Part shown: positions 30,533-42,806 of the stretch, piece after piece
Layout of the letters: every line of letters starts with the position of its first letter
Numbering within the stretch: the first letter of the stretch is position 1
Assembly (NCBI GenBank): GCA_015832175.1
Contig: WJXW01000008.1
Location: forward strand, 1,178,001 to 1,242,000
Direction of reading: 5' to 3'
Source: Paraphaeosphaeria minitans
Lineage: Eukaryota; Ascomycota; Dothideomycetes; Pleosporales; Didymosphaeriaceae
Length of the DNA stretch: 64,000 nt
Made by a program: the position numbers and the translations under genes
Notes under the pieces: model-generated
What the model was told of the DNA's origin: nothing
The model's database searches: none
The model's input: the letters and a program-made list of their open reading frames with translations, nothing else

Positions 30533-32317
30533 CTATCCAAACGTTGCATTCCTTGGAACCTTGTCTAGCTTCTCAACAATCGCAGCCTTGAGTCTTCCTC
30601 TACCCCAAGCCATGATCTGAGCCAGAAAATGCACGAGCCCTCGCGCATCTTCTTTGCGTGCAGTGCGCCACGACCGCAAAAACTCCATTTGGAATGCGCC
30701 TTTGCTCGAAATGAACCCACAGTTCATGTACAGGACCCTCGGTCACGATGGAAAAGCAAAGGACTGGGGTTGGGTGCGAGGTTGATAGTGTCGTGGTTGG
30801 TAATCCTGGTTCTGCATCTGGCGCGTGGGACCTGACCTGTAACTCTGAGTTCCATGCTGCCTGATGGCTGAGGTCCTTCAGGATCGTGAGCATGCAAGCA
30901 CCACTGATGGCAGCTTGGTTTTGTCCACTGATCAAACTCCCGCTGGAACTCAAGCCTTTCACTTCCACCACCAGGAAAGGAAATCGTACACCCATGTCAG
31001 CCGCGTGCGGATCGCTCAGAATTGAACCAGATGCTTGGTGATCGACTAGCCGTCGCTGATGCGATTGTGCGAACGCCGTATGTGCGAGCCCAATTGTGAT
31101 GTCTGGCTTCGGTGTCGATATGTGATACGGATCTAAAGCCTCGGTGCTCGTAGTCGATGCTATTGATTGAGTATATGGTAGTAGGGATGGTATAGGTCCG
31201 GAAAAGGCGGCGGCGGCAGCAGCGGCAGCGTGGTTTGGATTGAAATCAGGCATTGCAGTTTCTGTTGGTGGGAGTCGAGGAGTGCACGTTCCGCTATACT
31301 CTTCGTTATATGATTCGTCAAATGATAAGCTCGTTGGTTTGAGGTCGGAATTCCAAACTAGCACACAAGCTTAGCATGCTGCCCAAAAGACCATCGGAAA
31401 TCGCTAGGAAACTTACGCTTCTCTGACATATGTGTCTTCAGTGCGCCCGCCTCGAGGTCCGCTAGATTCCTTATGACGCTGTTCAGACTGGCCTTCCAGT
31501 CGCCCTCTAGGGAACACTCGCGAGCGTTTCTTTGTGATTCGGCCCAGAATGTTGATACAAGTCCGGAGAGATGTGTAGCAGCTTGTGGCTCATCAAGAGC
31601 GGCCGGCATCCGATCCTCCCATGTCTCAATTCCCAATATTCGTCGCACCTCGTTGTCAATTGCGGGGGGAAGGTCGCCCAGCTTATCAACCAAAACGCCG
31701 GCATGGTACATATTCCGCGTACGATAAGTTTGCGGTGATGGTCGTTTGCTGGGACTCGGCGTTCGAGATCCGCGAGAGCGCGCATGACGTTTCACGCTGC
31801 GGCGCCCGCGGTCATTCGAGGGTGCGCTTCGAGGCGTTGGGGGCGCTGCAGGCATCTCGGGAACTGCACACTGTTCTGCCCAGTGCTGAATCAACGCTTC
31901 AGCCTTCTCGTGTATTCGTCGGTGGGTCGTGTGGAGGGCTTGGTCGGTTAGCGTGAGCGACCGCGATGATGCATTCGATAGAGGTGGTGAGGCCGCGGGG
32001 TGGGCATCGGCATCGGCAGGTTGCGTTTTGCGGCGCTTCGGACTGCAAGCGCTGCAGCGAGTGAACTGCCAGATATCACTGTCAGAAACTCGTCGCTTCA
32101 TCATACAGCATGTACAAAGATTGCGCCCGGGTTGAGATAGTATGTATGATGCTGGGGCCCAGTTGTTGATGTTCGACCGCAAGCCAAAACAATGGGAACA
32201 AGCCATGTCATTGCCGAACGTGTTCCCCGAAGTGGGTCCCGTGCCAAGACTATGCAGTTTTGGGCGTGATGTATTCGATTCATAAGACGGCTTGGCGTCA
32301 ACTATACCTTGAAGCAT
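30533..32317 (-). CDS. PD-(D/E)XK nuclease-like fungal protein with one frameshift
   Basis: Exon 1 runs from an ATG at 32317 to 31417; a 59-base intron (GTAAGT to GTGCTAG) leads to exon 2 from 31357. The N-terminus has three CxxC-type pairs (CSHC, CTCC, CSAC), likely a zinc-binding module. A Ser/Arg/Pro-rich linker follows, then LPPAIDNEVRRILGIETW, a hallmark of the fungal PD-(D/E)XK-like family. The nuclease-like core has PDITIGLAHTAF and FLVVEVKG, supplying the PD and ExK motifs. After VHELWVHFE near 30705 the true C-terminus (MEFLRSWRTARKEDARGLVH) is in another frame, so one base is missing or extra there. The frameshift leaves the core intact but breaks the end; sequencing error is an alternative. 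Confidence 0.7.
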
Positions 32318-32347
32318 TTTTGACCCAATATTTGCCTTCCAGAGCAC

Positions 32348-33558
32348 AACCGGCCGAAAGCGTTAGCTGGCCTCGATAGACAGTGGTATCATGTAAAGGC
32401 CCGCAGAGAATTGAAGCTCGAGAACAAAATACATGCCACTAGATCGCCCTGTTGGCGATCTAGCTAACTGACTCCCTCAGCTGCTAGAGGGGTCCTGCGA
32501 CGTATTTTACAGCTGATTGTTCTTCTTCGAGCTTTTGTGTACGACGCAATTAACGGCACTATATAATGCGAAGTCCCCGGCTCATATGTATCTTTGGCTG
32601 ACATTAACACCAATACAATTGATCTGACATCCTCTATTACTCCTCTCCCACTACTCCCCACTCTCTACCACTCTGCTCCTCCTCTTCTGTCTCCTCCTCT
32701 ACCTCCTCTAGCTCTACTTCTGCCTCCTCTTCCAGCGCCTCCTCCAACCCTGTTGCCGTCGACGCAGGCTTTGAAGTCATCCTTAAGCATTAGCAAAAGT
32801 TGGACAATTACGTCTGGAATACTGTACTTGCTACATGAGGAGAGCGCCGTAAATCCTTTTTAACGTTACTATTCAAGTTAGTGTGAATGCTAGAGCTGCT
32901 ATTCATGATCTCAACCTGTCTTGGTCCTTGGGCAAGGTTCAACGACGAACTTAACAGAAATCCACGAACGATGTTGGATCGCTTCGACAATAAGAATCTG
33001 CACCCGATCCTTGATGAAATAGCTACATGAGTGCCTGTTTTGCAGTTCCCAATGCATTGTAGAACCGCTTATACTTGTTTAGATTTCTGGTGCTCGACAC
33101 AACAAAGTTCTCTCCTGCCAGATCGGTCAATTCACCGTCCTGTAAATCGTCAACTATCTCCGTTGTCGATATGCGCAATTAGCGCAGCATCCATGTAATT
33201 AATGAGGCATGCATTCAAGGCTTGTAGTATGCAGCCCGCCGCGCATGGAAGTGATAGCGCGAAGGTCTCAATTCATTGAATTGTGCAGTCGTGGTAGACA
33301 TGCTGATAATCCTGTGAGCTCGTCGATCGGTCGCTGGGGGCCGCACAACCTAGCATTGATGAGATGAGATGGAGAGAGCCACCTAGTTGATATTATTAGG
33401 ATAAGGTTCGGTATGCTGTCGGTCAATAGCATGATCCGGCCGGTTGGAGCATAAATAATCCGCCCTCCCTCGATGAAACCAACAGCCCAACCCATTTCCA
33501 GTCAACCAGCAAACATTTCTACATTGGTGTCTCGTTCAGGCCAATATCTCCCCCCCAG
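32348..33558. other. Intergenic with a pyrimidine-rich tract
   Basis: About 32625-32756 is a nearly pure CT-rich stretch (CTC and CCT repeats), possibly a promoter element or a simple repeat. A TAACGTTA palindrome lies at 32861. No gene is supported; frames on the CT tract are low-complexity artefacts. Confidence 0.5.
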
Positions 33559-34099
33559 ATGGCATCGTCCTCCGATGATTCTTCGGTCGCTGACCTCTCT
33601 GAGCCATTGTGAGTACCTCAAGAAGATAGCACAATGGTAAGTAACAAGCTACAGATTGCAAACTGAGGACACGTTGAAGGCCTTCGTAGCCAAGGGGAAC
33701 CATCGAGTCAGGCTAGGATCGTTCCAAGTATGGCCTGCGGATCATGAAGGGACCAAGTACTTGACAATTCAGTTCCAGTATACTGTAGGAGGTGACTCTT
33801 ATCCTATTATGATCGTGGCTGTTGCAGAGAGACAGTCGCTTCTGGGCCAGACAGTTCATTTGGCACGGGACCAGACCCGGGCTAAGTTCGCTTTCCGGCA
33901 ACAGTCGTCTAAGTACTATCTTGGCGCTATCAACGGCGAAAACGGGAAGATCATCATTTACACCACTACGAAGCAGGGCACTATGAAAGTACAGGGAACT
34001 TATACACTGGACAGTTTCGATAAGGCTGGGCCGCTCCAAGATCAGTTTTTCGATTTACTAAGGCACAACGCACTAGAGTGCATACTGCAGATTGACTAA
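33559..34099 (+). CDS. Hypothetical beta-rich protein, two exons, 164 residues
   Basis: Exon 1 (33559-33608) encodes MASSSDDSSVADLSEP; a 46-base intron (GTGAGT to GCTACAG) leads to exon 2 (33655-34099). Phase and length agree. The body alternates polar and hydrophobic residues (TKYLTIQFQYTVGGDSYPIM; KYYLGAINGENGKIIIYTTT) and looks like a single beta-sandwich-type domain. No signal peptide or motif known to me. A pyrimidine-rich leader precedes the ATG. Good candidate for a real, uncharacterised gene. Confidence 0.65.
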
Positions 34100-34927
34100 G
34101 AGAGTATGGTTCTGGTTTCTTTCCGAACGCAGATTTCCTTGCATCACCTGTACCGATAGCCACTAGATCCTTGAGCGTATAGAACCCGGACGTTTAAGAT
34201 CGTGACATCGTCTTATGAGTACTTTCCATTTAACACCATGGCGATGAGTGAATTGATCTCTCGGAGTGTGCCGCATTGCTGTATCATCTCGTTGCTGCCT
34301 TATTATATGCGCAACCTCGAGCGTAAGCTGCAACTCACCTGTTCTAGCTAGTCTAATTATTTTTAGCGTAGTAGTTGTCTATTTATTGCTAAAGAGCCCT
34401 ACTTATAGTTTAGCAAGCTGTAACTCTTGTATGATAAAGCAAGGGTCTCCTTTCCTTCGCCATACACAGTAGGCATAGAGATCCCAAGGACACCAAGCAA
34501 GCAGTATATAATGTCTTCTTCTTCGGTTGTTCTGCAATTTTCGGTCCATCGCCCCCGCTTAGATATGGTAAAATGGTCTAGATGACAGTTGCGTAGTGCC
34601 TCAAGGTGGGATGCTAGTAATCCCGTGTAGAGGTTAGGAGGCGGCTAGCTTTTCACAGTGGGAAAAACCCTTGCGTGACGATAGAAAGGTATCATGAGCT
34701 CATTTGTTAGAGATAGAATCCTCCAGCACACCAGATCGGAAGATAGTATTGACGATGAACCCGTTACGGGCGGAGGACACATGTCGCCACCGGAGTCGTT
34801 TATTAGAGAAGCTGGTCGGTTTGACTAGAAGTTCCATTTGTGGTACATCATAGGCTAAGGACACATATTCATCTGAGAAGATTAAAATTCATGGTTAGCT
34901 GAGTGGAAAACGTAACCTGCCCATTTA
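34100..34927. other. Intergenic, no gene recognised
   Basis: Moderately AT-rich, with short frames only. Confidence 0.35.
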
Positions 34928-35414
34928 CTACAGCTCGCCCACCCCAGCTGCCACACCCCGCAGAACCGGTCCCAGAAAAGCGCCCCAATACCCAGACTCC
35001 ACATCCTCATCAGCGGCATACTCCATAACATTACCGAACAGCCTTGCAGCACGCCATATACCCCGTAAAGAAGAGGTGTCGAGGGAAAGTCTTTCAGTTC
35101 TATTATCCATTGAATGTGTGATGAATATGTAGCTATATTTTGCTGATGACTGAGGCAAATATATGTGTCAGCGGTTGCCAGTGATGTAGCCTGCAATATC
35201 GCTACTTTGAAGTTCTACCGACTTGGATGAGCCACTTCATCAGGGTCCGCCCGGAACCGGAAGCGAGGAAGTACTGTGAAGGGCTATTGTCAAGAATTGC
35301 ACAACGACTCTGCATTCTAGCCTCTGAGAAGCTCGAGAACGGCTTGGGCTGATCAAAGTAAGGCTGCAGTGCAGATTCCGAATTGGAATGTTCTGTAACA
35401 CCTTGCGAAGCCAT
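34928..35414 (-). CDS. Hypothetical protein, two exons, 136 residues
   Basis: Exon 1 (35414-35219, ATG) encodes MASQGVTEHSNSESALQPYF; exon 2 (35142-34928) encodes a helical C-terminus with GIWRAARLFGNVMEYAADED. The 76-base intron runs GTAGAA to CAGTCATCAG. Phases agree. No family recognised. It may be the C-terminal remnant of a larger gene, since the second exon reads like part of a longer helical domain. Confidence 0.4.
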
Positions 35415-37687
35415 TGCGGTGAAAAACCGTTTTCTAATTTTCAATAACAGAGTCTTGCTTTGAGTAGGCAAGGGTGCTTCCTATTTTAGCTTAATACATG
35501 CTCGCTTAACATTAAGTGTGCAAATCAGAATCCAGGAACGAGGATCAGAAAATGACAAACCAAATATCGCAAACAGGAGATTAAACACAGGAAACAGGAA
35601 ATAAGACACACGAAACAAAAGCGAAAACCAGAGCCAGCCCCCTAGGTTACCCTGCCTAACAGCCTCCTGATCCTGGTTAGCTTGTTCTGGGCGACAAAAC
35701 CAGTTTAATGTTGAAGTTCGAAATTGAGTCCATAGGATTCGATCTCCTAGCGCTTGCCGAACAGAAACCAATTCTGGACTGGGATGCTATGGTCAAAAGT
35801 CGCAAACCCCAATTCTGAAACCGGAATCCAGTTTTCGAATAATGTATTTTCGTTCTGCTCTGCCCTACGAAGGAAATATTGTACAACCACGTAAACAGAT
35901 GCACTTTCGGACGATCCCACTAAAGAATTTTGAATTTCAATTACAGCCAAGTAGAAGCATCCCGCGATTAGACAAGGAGCCAATTTAGGGTTTATGGACT
36001 TCAGATTCCGAAATGGGAAAATGGGATTTAATCCCTTCCCATCAATGAGGCGCGAACCGGCAATGTTAATTCTTATTCCTGGAATTTTCAAAGTGTGCCT
36101 TGCTGATATTCTGGAACGGGGTCTCGCTTTCCGAGATCGCGGTTAAGCGGCGCCCGACGAACGCCTCTCTGCTAAGCCACGATGCCCAGATGAGTACGCA
36201 CTCAACGCTAACTCAAAGTAGACGTGTGCCATGCCGGCTCATCGGGATCATAACTGACTGGCGCATGCATGCAAAAAAGATCACTCCGAGAAGCTATTTC
36301 AGGGCTAAGTTTTATGCTTCCACCTTCTTCCACAATCTGTTATTGACCGAGCCTGAGCGTACAATCATATGCGCTTGTTGACGAACATTCGTATCCTATC
36401 AAGCTTGTTCGTTCTGATGTTTTCGTACAACTGTAGCGCCAATTCTCCGCTGTGTGAATCGGGATGGCGCATGGATTGTCTTCTCGGTTGGGTGACGATT
36501 ATTGGGCATGGTGCCGCCATTGGTGCGCCCACACCTCCCAATGCGATCTCTAATTCCCAAAAGTTAAAATATGGTCGAGAGTCTGCCTTGCTAATCTTCT
36601 GGAACAAGATTTCGCTTTCCTGATAAACGATATTGGGTTGGCTTAGATGCCTCCTTATCTAGAGGGTTTTGCGTCTGAAAATGGACGCCTCCAAGCCAGG
36701 GAGATCTTAGCACCAGAGATTCTTAGATCCGCAACTAATATATATTCATTACATAATTATCGTTATATAAAAAAGTTTCCTAAGTCTTAGTTTTATTCAC
36801 CGTTCTTTTTCTACTTCTACCGCTTTTATACCACACTTATACTGCGCCTTAAAGGATACCGGCATTACGTTCATCTATAACCGGCTTCCGCTGCCCTTTG
36901 CTAATCATATAACTGCGCACTGCCCGGATAGCTACAGTTCCCTCTGGTAAACCGAACTTAAGTGGGTTTCGGTCGCTCTGGGTTCCTCACTATCCCCACG
37001 ACTGTGAGGTCTAGTTATAGGCAATAGTACTTGCTTCACACCAGGAAGGACAGTGAAAGGATGACTCAGTAGCATTGATAGAATAATACTTGTCTTGTGT
37101 GGAGTTGGGGCGCGGCGCAGGTTTTGCGCAGCTAGCTCGCTTAGCGCACAGGCCCTCTATGAGTCCTTGGCGCTAGATACCACAACACCACAACAATATC
37201 GTGATCTACCCGTTACAACGACTGATTAGTGGTCGCGGCATCGACCCGACCCAGCTATTCCTCCTAGCTTATCTCGGAGATTATTGACTTGCCACGTTAT
37301 TAAGGCCACCTGGCGCCATAAGTTGAGCGGAGGGAACGGCTAGAGCGGCTTCTTAATTGAACAGGAGCCCACTTGGGCGTAAATCTGCCGCTAATCTGCC
37401 TCTATAATTCGGTCGGCCCCGCTAGAAGCCTGAAATTGAAGGCTTAGACGAAGATATGAGCCCAATTCTAGGTCTCGGAAAGGCCGATGGATGGAGAGTT
37501 CTTGCTGATCAGACGGCAACGTCAGGCGGCCTCTAACGAACTAGAGATGGATTCGCGCCAGTGAGACCCAGGTCCCGGGGCGAGTATTGGTGAATTAATC
37601 TAGGCTCACGGTTCTGTACGACAGCGAAGGTATAATAAGCGACTGCGCGAGCTCAGATGCGTAAAGCTCCTTAAGTCTGCTCATAGC
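35415..37687. other. Repeat-derived, AT-rich region without intact genes
   Basis: Two related stretches at about 36060-36140 and 36545-36625 share GCCTTGCT followed by TTCTGGAAC and TTCGCTTTCC, with transition differences. Related phrases (CAGGAACGAGGATC near 35535, CAGAACGAGGATCC near 51800) occur elsewhere, so this is decayed repeat sequence. About 36720-36850 is strongly AT-rich. No reverse transcriptase or transposase frame is legible. Confidence 0.45.
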
Positions 37688-39103
37688 CTAGTTACTTCAA
37701 CTTCTGCGTTTCCCGCTCTCCTAGAATCTATGGGACTTTTGAACACTTACGCCACGATGACAGAATCTCTCAGTACTTTTCGTGTCCAACAGCCGCAGAT
37801 CTCCCTGCCTCGGAAGCAGACACTTCTAAGAAAGATATCCTTCCTCACAGTGCACGGGGGAATAGAGAGGAACATAAACATGCTGGGGAAATCCAAGGCA
37901 AGTGACCGCTCGCATTAGTGTGTTTATCTCCTGTATTTGATATTGTACAGAGAGCGCATTGGGCGTTGGCAACCAGCGGAGGCACTCTATAGTCAATAAC
38001 GCTGAGGGCGATAGCCGCTCACAAAGCGAAAATGCGAGCGCACAGAATACAATAGGCGATTCTGCACTAGTGTCAAGGAAAAGCGAAGTTATTGAATTGA
38101 CAGATACAGGTAAGCATAACTATAATAAGGCGTGGAAACGAAACTGGACTAATATGGACGTAAATCGGTGTAGATGACGAAATCAGTGAGGGAGGTGGAG
38201 ATGAGGGCTCGCAAGTAGCAGTCAGCAATATCCAGGCAGATGCTGAGTGCCTTGATGAGACATGACGGCTGGCCTCTCCTAGGGATAGCAGTCAAGGCAA
38301 GCACCTTCAATTGGTTGTGATGGGTAACGCATGCATCTTCTGACTATATGTAGGATTAGGGGCATTGTCAATGGCATTGAATTGGACTCGAACTCTGACT
38401 CTGGCGATCCCTACAAAGGAGGTGCAAGGTTGAACACTGGCAACAGGCTGCGTTCAAGAGGTATGCATCCGCTATTGCAGGTCTCTGCATCCTCTCTGAC
38501 GTTTTCTAGTATCTACCAGGCGGAGGGCGCTCAACGGCAACAGCCATGAAAGCAGCGGCGAAAGCGACGATGACCATAGTGGCCAACACGCTGAAATGTC
38601 AACAGAAGCGCCCTCAAAGTGGGAGCCGCAAACGGCAACACCTCAGACCGAGCATAGTGGCGAACAAGAGCACTACGAGGCGACTAGAGGTGCAATGGCA
38701 TCTAGAAGGTCCTGACATCTTCGAGCTCTCACTCGATACCTCACTATTGACAGCTGTGTTTCGTAGTTTCGATAACCCCGGAATACTGAGCCCTAGCCAT
38801 GCGGTTAGCCTCCTCAAGGCTGAAATAGGCCACGACATAAAGCTAGTGGGTATCAGAATCCACCAGTACACATCTGATACCCGGTTCCTTATCGGTGCGC
38901 TGCATGGAGAGGCTGAGCGCAGCACTGCTACTCTCCTGAGCAGGACAAACCCTGTGTCCCTACGGGATTATGCTGGGTCTTGAGATTATCTGAACAAGGG
39001 TGACGACAACAGCGGAACTAACGACAGCTGTGACGATTGCTACCCTAATGACAGTGGTGAGGCAAACATAAGTGGCATTGCGGACAAGCTTGGAAATCAC
39101 TAG
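37688..39103 (+). pseudogene. Decayed multi-exon gene with a SUMO-interaction-like motif
   Basis: Exons can be chained in phase: about 37688-37896, then (after an intron starting GCAAGT, GC-AG type, ending TTGTACAG) 37952-38110, then (GTAAGC to GTGTAG) 38173 onward. The chain contains SEVIELTDTDDEISEG, a hydrophobic core followed by acids as in SUMO-interaction motifs. An in-frame TGA at about 38262 interrupts it; homologous-looking coding resumes (IVNGIELDSNSDSGDP, later SSGESDDDHSGQ), shifts frame near 38700, continues as LEGPDIFELSLDTSLLTAVF and meets another in-frame TGA at about 38981 before DDNSGTNDSCDDC. Both stops fit CGA to TGA change. Probably a nuclear, Ser/Asp-rich protein in life. 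Confidence 0.5.
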
Positions 39104-40184
39104 TCTAAACGTGAAGATAGTCTCTTACTCTGTCTTAAACAGAAAGGCTTGTTTTGGAGCCAGATCTGCGAACGATTTCCAGGAAGATCCTCCAGTGCGG
39201 TGCAAACTCGATGGTATTCAACGCTGCAAAGCAGAACCTAATACCCATTGAACAGCTATCTATCTAAATAAAAACTCTTCTCTCTGTTGGCTGGCCAGCA
39301 AGAGGCAGCCAGCGTGTACCTGGCTCGGGCCGACATTATGAGGCAGATGCTGTGACAATGGGTGTAAATGGGTGCACAGGTAGCCATCGGTTGCCCGCAA
39401 TGGCATAAGAGCAGGTGGGTATAGGGATGCAGGCCTTTTTGGCGTCTCTATAGATGGCGAGCTCGTCCTTCTCAAGCCCCCGCTTCACAAACAGATCGGC
39501 CTGGCTAACTTCTTGCGACGCGCCTCTGATCTAGCAGAATGCGTCGCAGAAGGTGTATCGACCTGAGACCGAGAGGAAGTCGAGGTAGGACGGGACGTCC
39601 CCTGTGGGCCTTGACCGGTTTACGGCTCGGGTCTGGATCTCGCGACAGTACTTCTTGCGCACTTCTCGGCACATGATAGTGACATGCTGGAACAGCCAAT
39701 TCCTGATATCAGCCGACGTCTTCAGCTACGCAGGTGCCCAGCAGTTATCTTGCTCGCGCGAAACTCCCAGAATGAAGTCAAGACAGCAGCTAAGATGTGG
39801 TGAACGTTTTTCGATCGTCACTAGCCCTTCAAGTCCATCCTCGCCCAAGCAAACACAACATTCTACCCAAGAACCGCTCTTGCGTAACACCAGAGTCCCA
39901 CATCGATTTCGCACTCGATCTTCGTCCATCGCGGCGCCGGCGCAGCTCTCACACCGTGCGTCTCGGTCCTCCACACACGCCATGAATAGCCTCGCTAAGC
40001 CCACCACTAGCAACATGTACCTACCGGTTATCCGAGCTCACCGGGTTTGGGCTTCTAGCTTGGGTGGCCCGGGGATGCACGGTCTTCCACCTCAACGTCA
40101 CTTCTCACGGGCATGGATGGCGAAATCGGGAGCGTTGATAGGGGTGGTGAAGGAGACATGCTGCGAGCCACGATCGTGATAGAA
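39104..40184. other. Intergenic with uncertain coding traces
   Basis: A minus-strand frame at 39726-40016 has several cysteines (CESCAG, CCVCLGEDG) and an overlapping plus-strand frame is as long, so neither is accepted. Sequence here is more GC-rich than its surroundings. Confidence 0.3.
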
Positions 40185-41971
40185 TTACACACTATCACCT
40201 GAGTTCTCCAGCCTGTTTGGCGTGGTCCTGTCTGACATCTCCTCCAGGGCACGCCCCACCCAGCCGAAGATACGGTAGAATACCGCAATAAAGTCGTCAT
40301 TATCGCCCCATTTCAGAATAATGGAGTCTTGACTGTCGCCATTTTCCTCAAGCGCTGCTTCTAGGTGTGTAAGTGGCAAATTGAGAAGAGCAAATAGCTC
40401 TTTCCACTCCTTAGGGATAAAGTCTCGTCGAAGGGCAGCATACTCAACAGTCGTATACGCGATCCAGGAGCAATCCGTCGGGTCGTGTGTGAAGCTTCGT
40501 GCCTCGGATTGAAAGCACGACGGCCACTCAACTTCGCGAGACCACTTCTTCGGCAGCGGTCTCTTCATAAACAGTTCGAATTTGGAGCGAATGGAGCCCG
40601 AGCTGACCCAGGAGGGTTTCATGAATGGAGCGACCAAGCTCCCGTGAGCTATTGCACAGATTACTGCATTCAATCCGTGCTCGCCTTCCATGGCCGATAG
40701 GTAGGAGTTAGCTGTTTGTCCTGGTACCCATCCGCGCTCCATGGGATTGTATTCCAGTTTGCGCTGGATCAGGTTGCAATTCTTTCCTCCTCTTCCCACA
40801 CTGGTCATTCGCACTGTATACTGTGATCAGTTACATACGGAAGAGCTTCATAGTTCTGGACACACCTTGATGAGGCTTTCCGTTTCCCCCCGGAAAGGCC
40901 AGGACCTTCTGCCACGGGACTTCCTCCCACAGAATCTTCTGTCACAGGGCCTCCTGCCACAGGGGAGGCAGCTACAGGAGTGTTTGGTACAGTATCACCT
41001 TTCTTCCATGATATCTCCGTCGCAGGACGTTCTGCCTTAGGACCCTCGATCAAGAGTTCAGGACGCTGACCAGGCAGGTCGCAGGTTCGAGAGACAACAT
41101 CCCCTTCGAATTCGACCTCGCCCTCGCCACCACCCCGAAACTCACTGTACCCCCCACCAGAACCTCCTACAAAGCCCCCACCATCCTCGTCCGCGTCCAC
41201 GCCGCGTCCCTCAACCCCGCAGACGACAAAGTGCCCCTCACGTGCATCGTGTGCTCCTTCCTCAACACCAAGCCCGCCAACCCCGCCCTCGACTACGCCG
41301 GCGTCGTCGAAGCCGTGCCCGACCAGGACGCGAGGGTTTGGCGAACGATTGACTTCAGGATCTTGGATAAGCCTGGCCTGGAGGCGCCGTGCCTGGACGT
41401 TGTCTCTATCTACAACCACTATATAAGCCGCCTTGAACGCGTGTATAAGCAAAGTCAGGCTTTCTTCATTTAACCCCGCAGCCTGGCTAATTATATGATG
41501 CACCAGGCCGTAAGCGGGATGCTGCATGTGCGTCTTTCCAAGAGATAATAGGGCTGTATGTAGTGGCCACCAAGCAGTATTAAGTTCTTGGAACTTTGAG
41601 GGAAACTGTCGCTGGAGAAGACTAGCGAAATGGTCGATGCTCAATCTCAGGGCTGCGGCATCCGGTGGGTTGTTCCAGTAATGGTATTCGATATATTCGA
41701 AATAGTGTAGGCTCGTCAAGATTGTATCGAGAAATTCCATCTCAACAAGATTTGGGGGCTTGGACAGTTGGAGAAAGAACTTGAGGGCCGGTTGGACAGG
41801 TGGTTGTAATTCCATGTTTTGGGGACAATTGTTGATAAGCGTTCCAATCACGGTGTCTAGCTCATTGAGGCGCTTGAACTCGACGCAACTAGTTCGTTGA
41901 TCACGGTGATAATGGACTCCCCATTCGAGAATCGAACTTTCCATTTCAGACAAGGCCGTTTGGAGCGACAT
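40185..41971 (-). CDS. Uncharacterised 563-residue protein, three exons, with exonised insert
   Basis: Exons 41971-40866, 40813-40728 and 40684-40185 (1106, 86 and 500 bases) join in phase across introns of 52 and 43 bases (GTGTGT to GTATACAG; GTACCA to CATGGAAG). Residues 1-205 are a helical domain (LSEMESSILEWGVHYHRDQR; HPAYGLVHHIISQAAGLNEE). Residues about 209-294 are Gly/Glu/Val-rich low complexity encoded by the antisense of a dehydrogenase fragment. Then come Pro/Val/Ala-rich repeats (PVAGGPVTEDSVGGSPVAEG), a basic KRKASS and RRK region, and a C-terminal domain (SRSKFELFMKRP-type stretch, DCSWIAYTTVEYAALRRDFI). No family recognised. Confidence 0.6.
41090..41345 (+). pseudogene. Medium-chain dehydrogenase/reductase (GroES-like) fragment, antisense insert
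   Basis: The plus strand encodes IPFEFDLALATTPKLTVPPT, then APTILVRVHAASLNPADDKV and PALDYAGVVEAVPDQD, the N-terminal GroES-like part of zinc-type or quinone oxidoreductases. Nearly every third codon position is C or G, far above the neighbouring DNA. No start, no nucleotide-binding domain and no continuation on either side, so it is an isolated piece. It lies wholly inside exon 1 of the minus-strand gene at 40185-41971. Confidence 0.75.
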
Positions 41972-42806
41972 AGCGTCTTAGGCGTTGTTAGGTGACAAGA
42001 AAGTAGACAGGACGTGAGAACCTGCGAGGAAGCAATGGCTTGAAGGTGGGCCAGAGGTGTTCGCGAATAAGTAGGTACGGCTTAGCAGAGGTGCTCGCAA
42101 AAAGTGTAAATGAAGCGAGGACACCGTAGGCAAGATGCCAGGCGTCGATGGCTGGGGCATGGCTGGGCCACGGATACGCATGCCAACCACGCCCCAGAGA
42201 TAGCGGCTCCGTACCCGTCCACCCGCCATGGCCATCTAATCCACGCGCCACGTACCACCAGCCTCGAAAGCGCCCGTAAGTGTGGTCCGTGGTGCTGAAG
42301 TTGCCGAAGTCGTAGCGTCGCGGCTCGCTTGCAGAGGGCGACGGCGAGTCAGTGCGGGACCGAGGGGTTGCACGGCAGCTTGACTTCTTCGCACTTCTGC
42401 CGCTTAGCCCCGGCACGCTGTTTGGGGGGGTAGAGGCCTAATGTCGCTTATGTTCACCGGTAGCAGTTTGTGCTCAGACGTCTTCTTTCCAATGTACTAT
42501 GTAACAAACCGAGATTTTTTTTGGCGGCTCTTAAGGGGCAGTTCCTACTCTATGTACGACCCATAGTCCATGTTACGTCCATCTCTGTCGTAGCTTCGTG
42601 GTGGCGTCAATAGGTATCGCGCTGCGACTCCAAAGAGCGTTGGGTGCCAAGGCAGGAAAAAATATCGTCGTAGTATGCTTGTAACATACAAGAAATCCAG
42701 TACGGGAGCTCATGGGAGTAAAATATTATGTATGCGTTGCGATACGATGTGGTGTAAGTTTCGCTGAGTAGCGCGAAAAGGAAGGCTCCGTAACAAACGG
42801 TAGTGC
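41972..42806. other. Spacer with a GC-rich open stretch
   Basis: Minus-strand frames of 142 and 85 codons overlap at 41978-42416 without ATG support or family match (a GRGWHAYPWPSHAP-like text). About 42480-42800 is AT-rich and without genes. Confidence 0.3.

Noticed and set aside
32594..32863. Leu/Pro-rich 89-codon frame
   Set aside because: It is a translation of a CT-rich low-complexity tract without a supported start or homology.
41231..41473. Plus-strand frame as a standalone gene
   Set aside because: Only the first 115 bases belong to the dehydrogenase fragment; the rest is antisense of the host gene.
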